64,000 bases of DNA from JAFGRU01 sp963665915 (GTDB lineage Bacteria > Desulfobacterota > Desulfuromonadia > Desulfuromonadales > JAAYDE01): positions 1 to 64,000 of the forward strand of contig CAXXSG010000006.1 in the NCBI GenBank assembly GCA_963665915.2, written 5' to 3'. This document shows, one piece after another, positions 59,595 to 64,000 of this stretch. Each line of letters starts with the position of its first letter. Positions within the stretch are counted from its first letter, which is position 1. The position numbers were made by a program, and so were the translations under genes. The notes under the pieces were generated by a model. It made no database searches, was not told where the DNA came from, and worked only from the letters and a program-made list of their open reading frames with translations.

Positions 59595-61628
59595 ATGCAG
59601 AAATTATTCATAAAAACTTTCAAAATTTCCATAGTCACTCCTGATAAAAAATTCGGGACACTCCTGAAATTTCAAGATGGCCTGAATGTTGTTCGCGCGG
59701 ATAAATCCTCCGGGAAAAGCGCCTGTTTGAATGCCATTCTGTATGCCCTTGGACTTGAAAAGATGTTGGGACATACGGGGGTTTCTATTTTAAAACCGGT
59801 TTTCAAAAAAGAAGTCCTTTATGAAGAAAAAACGCACAATGTTCTTGAATCTTTTGTAGAACTGGAAATCAGGAATTCTAAAAATCAATTTTTGACTCTC
59901 AAAAGACAAATCGTTGGTGAAACCGACACCAATATCATTTCTGTTTTTGAAGGGGCCAAGCTTTCGAGTCCTCACGAACAAATGTACCAAGAGCAGATCT
60001 GTGTAGTCGAAAGTCCGGATGATGACCCTGAAAAAATCTCTTTTTCCAAAAAACTTGCCGATTTTCTTAATTGGAAACTTCCTCTGGTAAGCACATATCA
60101 GGGCGGCGAAACCCGTTTGCCATTGGAATCAATCTTTTCGCTGATTTTTATTGACCAGTGTCAAGGCTGGAATTTTGATCAGAACCGACTTCCTTCCAAC
60201 TTCAGTTTACAGCAACCCCGCCAAGCTGCTTTCGAGTTTATGTTCAACCTGGATGTCAGCGACATTTCCAGGAAAAAAAGAAAACTTACTCAGGCCATTG
60301 GTGAATTGAAAAATCAGTGGGCTGAAATGGAAGACTTTTTTCAGGGAATGGCTGTTGAAGCTGGAGGGAAGCTTCACAACTTTCCGAGAAAGCCGACAAT
60401 TACTTACGATCCTCACATGCCGCCCCTGGTGATGGTTTCGCAGAAACAGAGCTGGGTTTCTCTCGAAAAACTAGTCTCTTCCCTTAAGCAAGAATTTTCA
60501 AGCATGGAAGGGAAGAGCATTCCTGTATTTGAACCTCAACATGACCAGTCAGTTGAAGCCGAAACCCATCTCCTGGAAAAAAAATATACTGCAGAACAGA
60601 TGGCTTTAACGGAAATACGAGACAATTTTTTTGATGAAAGGGAAAATGTCAAATTTCTTCAGGAAAAGGTTTTGGCCCTGGAAAAAGATCTGAATGCAAT
60701 CGATAAAAGAGTTGAGGAAGAGGAAACTGAATATGAACTCGACGCGGTTTTCCCTGACAAGTATGGTTTACTGGGTGAAAAGAAAGGGCGAAACTTTAGT
60801 GGTCTCAACGATTCTTCTGCGATCATATTTTCACTAAAAGACAAAAGAGAAAAAACTGAAAAACAAAAGCTGGCAGCAGCCATTCTCTTGGAAGCCGCCC
60901 AGAGTAATCTTGAAGAAACCGGACGCCTTTTTGAGCAGAGGAGTTTCAAAGTTTCCGAGTTAAGGAAACGAATTCAGCATATGAAGAAAAACACCCCTTC
61001 TGATGAGGACAGTCAAAGACTTGAGGTGAGAGAACTATTACAACGAAAGGAAAAAATTCGCGAATTTGAATCCTTGGTTGGGAAAATTGACAGAAAAACC
61101 GGTGAAATAAGCAGACTTTCCAAACGTTGGAAGGAACTGCTGGCCGAGCAGGCGACCCTCCGAAAAGAGTATCACACCCAAAAAGACAAGCAGAAACTTA
61201 AAAAATATCTCAGTCTGCTGATCGAAAACCTCAGGAGTTTTGGTTTTTCAAGTGCAGATGCCAGTAAACTGAAATTGTCCCTTGAAACCTACTGTCCTGG
61301 TCTCGAAGGGATGGATATTCACTATGATTTATCTGCCAGTGACCGTATTCGCCTGTCGCTGGGCTGTGTCATTGCGCTTCAGCAGACCCAAGCTTTTTAT
61401 CCTTTAAATCATCCACAAATCAGTTTTATTGACGAACCTGCTCAACAGAATATCAGCCTGGAAGACAAAAAGTCTTTTTATTCCCGCCTCCAAAAACTCG
61501 AACCTTCTGCGAGCCAGATTCTTGTTGCTACTAGTGAACCCATTGAAAACATGATGCTTCTTGTCGATACGGAGGAGACAAATTTAATGGATTTCGGGGC
61601 GAAATTAATTTCCTCGCTTGATATTTGA
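59595..61628 (+). CDS. Orphan SMC/RecN-like AAA (ABC-type) ATPase
   Basis: The 677-residue protein (ATG 59595, GGGAT six bases upstream) has a split ABC-ATPase head: N-terminal FQDGLNVVRADKSSGKSACLN, a P-loop (residues 35-43) in which the first Gly is Ala, and a C-terminal signature-like LSASDRIRLSLG (about residue 577) with Walker B ISFIDEPAQQNIS (about 609) and switch LVATSEP. Between them lie helical, charged coiled-coil segments (about 335-545) without a CxxC hook or hinge domain. The FIDEPAQ form recalls DUF3732-type ATPases of ABC-3C conflict systems. No partner gene with a known effector is adjacent. A DNA-repair or defence role is inferred, not shown. Confidence 0.75.
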   Translation: MQKLFIKTFKISIVTPDKKFGTLLKFQDGLNVVRADKSSGKSACLNAILYALGLEKMLGHTGVSILKPVFKKEVLYEEKTHNVLESFVELEIRNSKNQFLTLKRQIVGETDTNIISVFEGAKLSSPHEQMYQEQICVVESPDDDPEKISFSKKLADFLNWKLPLVSTYQGGETRLPLESIFSLIFIDQCQGWNFDQNRLPSNFSLQQPRQAAFEFMFNLDVSDISRKKRKLTQAIGELKNQWAEMEDFFQGMAVEAGGKLHNFPRKPTITYDPHMPPLVMVSQKQSWVSLEKLVSSLKQEFSSMEGKSIPVFEPQHDQSVEAETHLLEKKYTAEQMALTEIRDNFFDERENVKFLQEKVLALEKDLNAIDKRVEEEETEYELDAVFPDKYGLLGEKKGRNFSGLNDSSAIIFSLKDKREKTEKQKLAAAILLEAAQSNLEETGRLFEQRSFKVSELRKRIQHMKKNTPSDEDSQRLEVRELLQRKEKIREFESLVGKIDRKTGEISRLSKRWKELLAEQATLRKEYHTQKDKQKLKKYLSLLIENLRSFGFSSADASKLKLSLETYCPGLEGMDIHYDLSASDRIRLSLGCVIALQQTQAFYPLNHPQISFIDEPAQQNISLEDKKSFYSRLQKLEPSASQILVATSEPIENMMLLVDTEETNLMDFGAKLISSLDI

Positions 61629-61800
61629 ACACAGGTTTCATAGCCTCCCTGCTTCCGAGCCAACCCTGCAAAACATTTCAGACTTCATTCAGGCATTCCT
61701 GTTTTCGTTTTATCCATCCGGCAAATTCCCAAAAATTTAATAAATTAATTTAAAATATAAATAGGATGAGGACCCGATTCTTTTTTTACGGGAGGGAAAA

Positions 61801-62316
61801 ATGATTGAAGTCGTGCTGGGGGACATTACCAAATTACAGGTCGACGCCGTTGTCAATGCTGCCAACACTTCTCTTCTCGGCGGGGGAGGGGTTGATGGCG
61901 CTATCCACCGCGCGGCGGGTGCGGAGCTTCTTGAAGAATGTCGTTACCTCGGAGGGTGCCCAACCGGAGAAGCCAGGATCACTGGAGGATATCAGCTTCC
62001 CAGCCGTTTTGTTATCCATACCGTTGGTCCGGTCTGGAATGGCGGAAGCCACGGGGAGGATGAAAAACTTGCTTCATGTTATCGCAACAGCCTCAACCTA
62101 GCTGCCCAACATGACGTCAAAACAATCGCCTTCCCTTCAATAAGCACCGGGGTTTACCGCTTCCCCATAAAGCGCGCCAGCCGCATCGCCATTCGGGAAG
62201 TGAAGGCATTTCTGCAATGCTCTAAAATTATCGCAAAAGTCTATTTCGTCTGCTTTTCCGAGCGGGATCAAGAAGTTTATCAACAAACACTTAAGGAATT
62301 TGTCGCGAGCAGTTAG
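61801..62316 (+). CDS. Macro-domain ADP-ribose hydrolase/binding protein
   Basis: A single macro domain of 171 residues: VVLGDITKLQVDAVVNAANT, the ligand loop SLLGGGGVDGAIHRAAG, GCPTGEARITGGYQLPSRFV and the phosphate-binding loop FPSISTGVYRFPIKRASRIA. This is the MacroD/YmdB type, which removes ADP-ribose or O-acetyl-ADP-ribose. GGGAGG stands before ATG 61801. It follows the SMC-like ATPase by 170 AT-rich bases; they might be co-transcribed, but such proteins are also common housekeeping enzymes. Confidence 0.93.
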   Translation: MIEVVLGDITKLQVDAVVNAANTSLLGGGGVDGAIHRAAGAELLEECRYLGGCPTGEARITGGYQLPSRFVIHTVGPVWNGGSHGEDEKLASCYRNSLNLAAQHDVKTIAFPSISTGVYRFPIKRASRIAIREVKAFLQCSKIIAKVYFVCFSERDQEVYQQTLKEFVASS

Positions 62317-62341
62317 GGTCGCCCGCTAATCACCACATCCA

Positions 62342-63301
62342 TTATTTCTCATGAAGTTTTCGCAGGCATTTCTCAGCCGGGCTGACGCCCTTTTTCCTGG
62401 CCACGGGGCAGACGGCCGGGCCACGACATGGACTCTCCTCACACGGCTCCAGGTGAATCGTAACATCCGCTCCCTGGAGTGAATCCTCAATTCTTTTTTC
62501 CAGGGAATCTGCTATGTTATGTGCTTCCTCCATGGTGATCTTGCGGCAAACGACAAGGTGAAAATCCATTATTTTCTGCGACCCGGCCCGTCGGGTCCTG
62601 AGATTATGATAGCCGACAAACCCTCCATCAAAGCTTTCAATTAAATGAATGATTTTATTGCGTAACGGTTCCGGCAGTTCAACGTCGAGGATATCCCGCA
62701 TCACATGCCGCAACAGACGGAAGGATTCAATCAGTATATAGACCGCCACCAGTATGGAAAGAACCGGGTCCAGCCACACAATCCCGAAAAGGGAAATAGC
62801 CAGCAGCCCGGCAAACAAAGCTCCATTGGTATAGACATCCATAGAAAAATGGATGGCATCCGCTTTCAGAGCCGCGGAATCAGTTTCGCGGGCGACTTTT
62901 TTAAGCATGCGGCTGGTCCCTAGAGAAACGACCGCGCCGACGATAAGAACTGCCATCCCTCCACCCAGACCGCTGAGATGCACGCCGCTGCGAAGACGGC
63001 GGTAGGATTCAAACAGTATCCAGGCGCCTGACCCGGCAATAAATAATGACTGAAGCAACGTTGCGACCGTTTCAAATTTGCCGTGGCCAAAGGGGTGCTC
63101 TTTGTCGGGCGGTTTCTCGGCCCTGCGAATGGCGATAAAATTTATGGCAGACATGGCAATATCGAGAAGAGAATCTATCCCGGAAGAGAGAACAGCAAGA
63201 GAGCCGGTGGCAATACCGGTCGAAAGCTTCAGGGCGCAAAGAAAAGTCGCCGCCAGAAGCGACCATAAAGCGGCTCTGATTTTGGGGTTGGCGTGCATCA
63301 T
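62342..63301 (-). CDS. Cation diffusion facilitator metal exporter
   Basis: The 319-residue CDF protein has six membrane helices (LWSLLAATFLCALKLSTGIA; SGIDSLLDIAMSAINFIAI; TLLQSLFIAGSGAWILFES) with the zinc-site motifs SGIDSLLD and HFSMDVYTNG, and a cytosolic C-terminal domain (VGYHNLRTRRAGSQKIMDFH, HNIADSLEKRIED, VTIHLEP). It exports zinc, iron or similar ions in exchange for protons. The extra C-terminal Cys-rich tail (ESPCRGPAVCPVARKKG) is also found in environmental relatives. It follows the next gene by 45 bases. Confidence 0.93.
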   Translation of the reverse strand: MMHANPKIRAALWSLLAATFLCALKLSTGIATGSLAVLSSGIDSLLDIAMSAINFIAIRRAEKPPDKEHPFGHGKFETVATLLQSLFIAGSGAWILFESYRRLRSGVHLSGLGGGMAVLIVGAVVSLGTSRMLKKVARETDSAALKADAIHFSMDVYTNGALFAGLLAISLFGIVWLDPVLSILVAVYILIESFRLLRHVMRDILDVELPEPLRNKIIHLIESFDGGFVGYHNLRTRRAGSQKIMDFHLVVCRKITMEEAHNIADSLEKRIEDSLQGADVTIHLEPCEESPCRGPAVCPVARKKGVSPAEKCLRKLHEK

Positions 63302-63346
63302 GAACAGCCGAAGGGGAAAAATACAAAGAATAAAATCACTGCGTTT

Positions 63347-63859
63347 TCATCTCAGGGAGCACTCCGCGTCCCAGGCGAAAAACCCATCATCCTCGATGGC
63401 CCAGAAGGAATCGATGCGTTGTTCGTAATAATCAAGCCTGTCGCAATTAAGGGCAATTTCCTCGAATAGAACAGACTCCACCTTCCCCAAATTTGTGCAG
63501 AAAGCGTAAAATGCCCTGATCCCCTCCAGAATATGTCCGAGTTCCTTGGGGTTGGGATCGAGTGTTTTGACGATATACCAGTTTCCTGCGAATTGGAGAA
63601 CCCGTTTGGGAGGAATGGCAAAAATGTTCTCACACTGCTCGGGAATAATGAATTCACGCAGAAAATGATCCGCTCCTCTGGCCATCCGGCCGGCCACGAG
63701 AGGTGCAATCCGTTTTTCATGAACCAGGTGGTGATAAAAGGTTTCCACAAGCAGAGCGCAGAGCTGATCTACTTTGACTTCATCCTGCAAACTGCGAATA
63801 TGGAAATTTTCGGGTTCAAAGGCTTTATCCGATGCTTGCAATGGTGTTTTGGTGCTCAT
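63347..63859 (-). CDS. Hypothetical protein, 170 aa
   Basis: AGGAGGATAA precedes the ATG at 63859. The product is soluble and mostly helical: FHIRSLQDEVKVDQLCALLV, ETFYHHLVHEKRIAPLVAGR, IFAIPPKRVLQFAGNWYIVK, GIRAFYAFCTNLGKVESVLF. It contains several His and aromatic residues but no named motif. It is the first gene of a two-gene unit with the CDF transporter, so a link to metal homeostasis is possible. 63860-64000 shows only its leader. Confidence 0.65.
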   Translation of the reverse strand: MSTKTPLQASDKAFEPENFHIRSLQDEVKVDQLCALLVETFYHHLVHEKRIAPLVAGRMARGADHFLREFIIPEQCENIFAIPPKRVLQFAGNWYIVKTLDPNPKELGHILEGIRAFYAFCTNLGKVESVLFEEIALNCDRLDYYEQRIDSFWAIEDDGFFAWDAECSLR

Positions 63860-64000
63860 TTATCCTCCTGAAGGCGCCAGTCTAATATCTAAGAACCAAG
63901 GAATCAAGGACTGATGTTTTATACATTTTTAGGAGTGTAGATATTTAAATTGAAAAACTTCCACAGGGAGTCGCCGGCTCCGGGAACATTTCGCCGAAAT

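Overview
The window looks like chromosomal DNA of a free-living, flagellated and piliated delta-proteobacterium-like anaerobe, most plausibly of the Desulfuromonadales/Geobacter type. That assignment is inference from gene content: a coenzyme-B12-dependent ribonucleotide reductase, an MJ0042-type zinc-finger response regulator, an MCE/Mla lipid transporter, PilT, CheV, CheR, PilZ and GGDEF c-di-GMP proteins, GapN and a nickel superoxide dismutase locus. There is no rRNA, CRISPR array or prophage. One tRNA (Gly, anticodon CCC) is present.

Layout. 0-6 kb is an accessory-looking stretch: the end of a methyltransferase, a PilZ protein, a frameshifted Ni-SOD, a complete IS1595-family insertion sequence with a perfect 8-bp target duplication, a zinc-finger response regulator with a duplicated C-terminal domain, a 165-bp MITE-like repeat, an outer-membrane protein fragment, and two copies of a structured, terminator-ended element that looks like a small RNA gene (one copy split by the IS). 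5.9-16.3 kb holds metabolism and envelope genes: a DMT exporter, a homocysteine methyltransferase, a small membrane protein plus an aromatic-repeat protein leading into an mlaEFD-type operon, an aminotransferase, a CCA-adding-type enzyme next to tRNA-Gly, and a spermidine-synthase-like protein. 16.4-19.6 kb encodes PilT and a MshEN/PATAN multidomain protein. 19.9-25.3 kb holds a heme-binding-family periplasmic protein, a second MITE copy, a thioredoxin-fold/cyclase/DUF2278 operon, a patatin phospholipase and a decayed endonuclease V gene. 25.4-30.6 kb is a leftward nrdJ-dsbC-MFS-GDPD operon with a clear NrdR-type operator. 30.8-41.5 kb holds two tandem acyl-CoA synthetases, an M24 peptidase, nicotinamidase, GapN and a diguanylate cyclase. 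41.9-53.3 kb mixes small and broken genes (XRE regulator, pabC remnant, DUF6765, CheV, PhzF, flavodoxin, PsiE, cupin remnant, VOC, AhpD-like frameshift, hydrolase, ketopantoate-reductase-like). 53.4-57.7 kb holds a KefB-type antiporter, a metallo-hydrolase lipoprotein, acylphosphatase and a GATase. 57.8-63.9 kb holds CheR joined to an ArsC remnant, a CsoR-type pseudogene, an orphan SMC-like ATPase, a macro-domain protein and a CDF metal exporter.

Themes. c-di-GMP and motility recur (PilZ, MshEN protein with PilT, GGDEF, CheV, CheR). Gene decay is conspicuous: seven protein genes are interrupted or truncated beyond doubt or nearly so (sodN, nfi, pabC, cupin, AhpD-like, csoR, arsC), besides the porin fragment and the IS-split RNA element. 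The most novel items are the duplicated structured RNA element, the MITE family, the NrdR-boxed nrdJ promoter, the ArsC-CheR junction and the orphan SMC-like ATPase.
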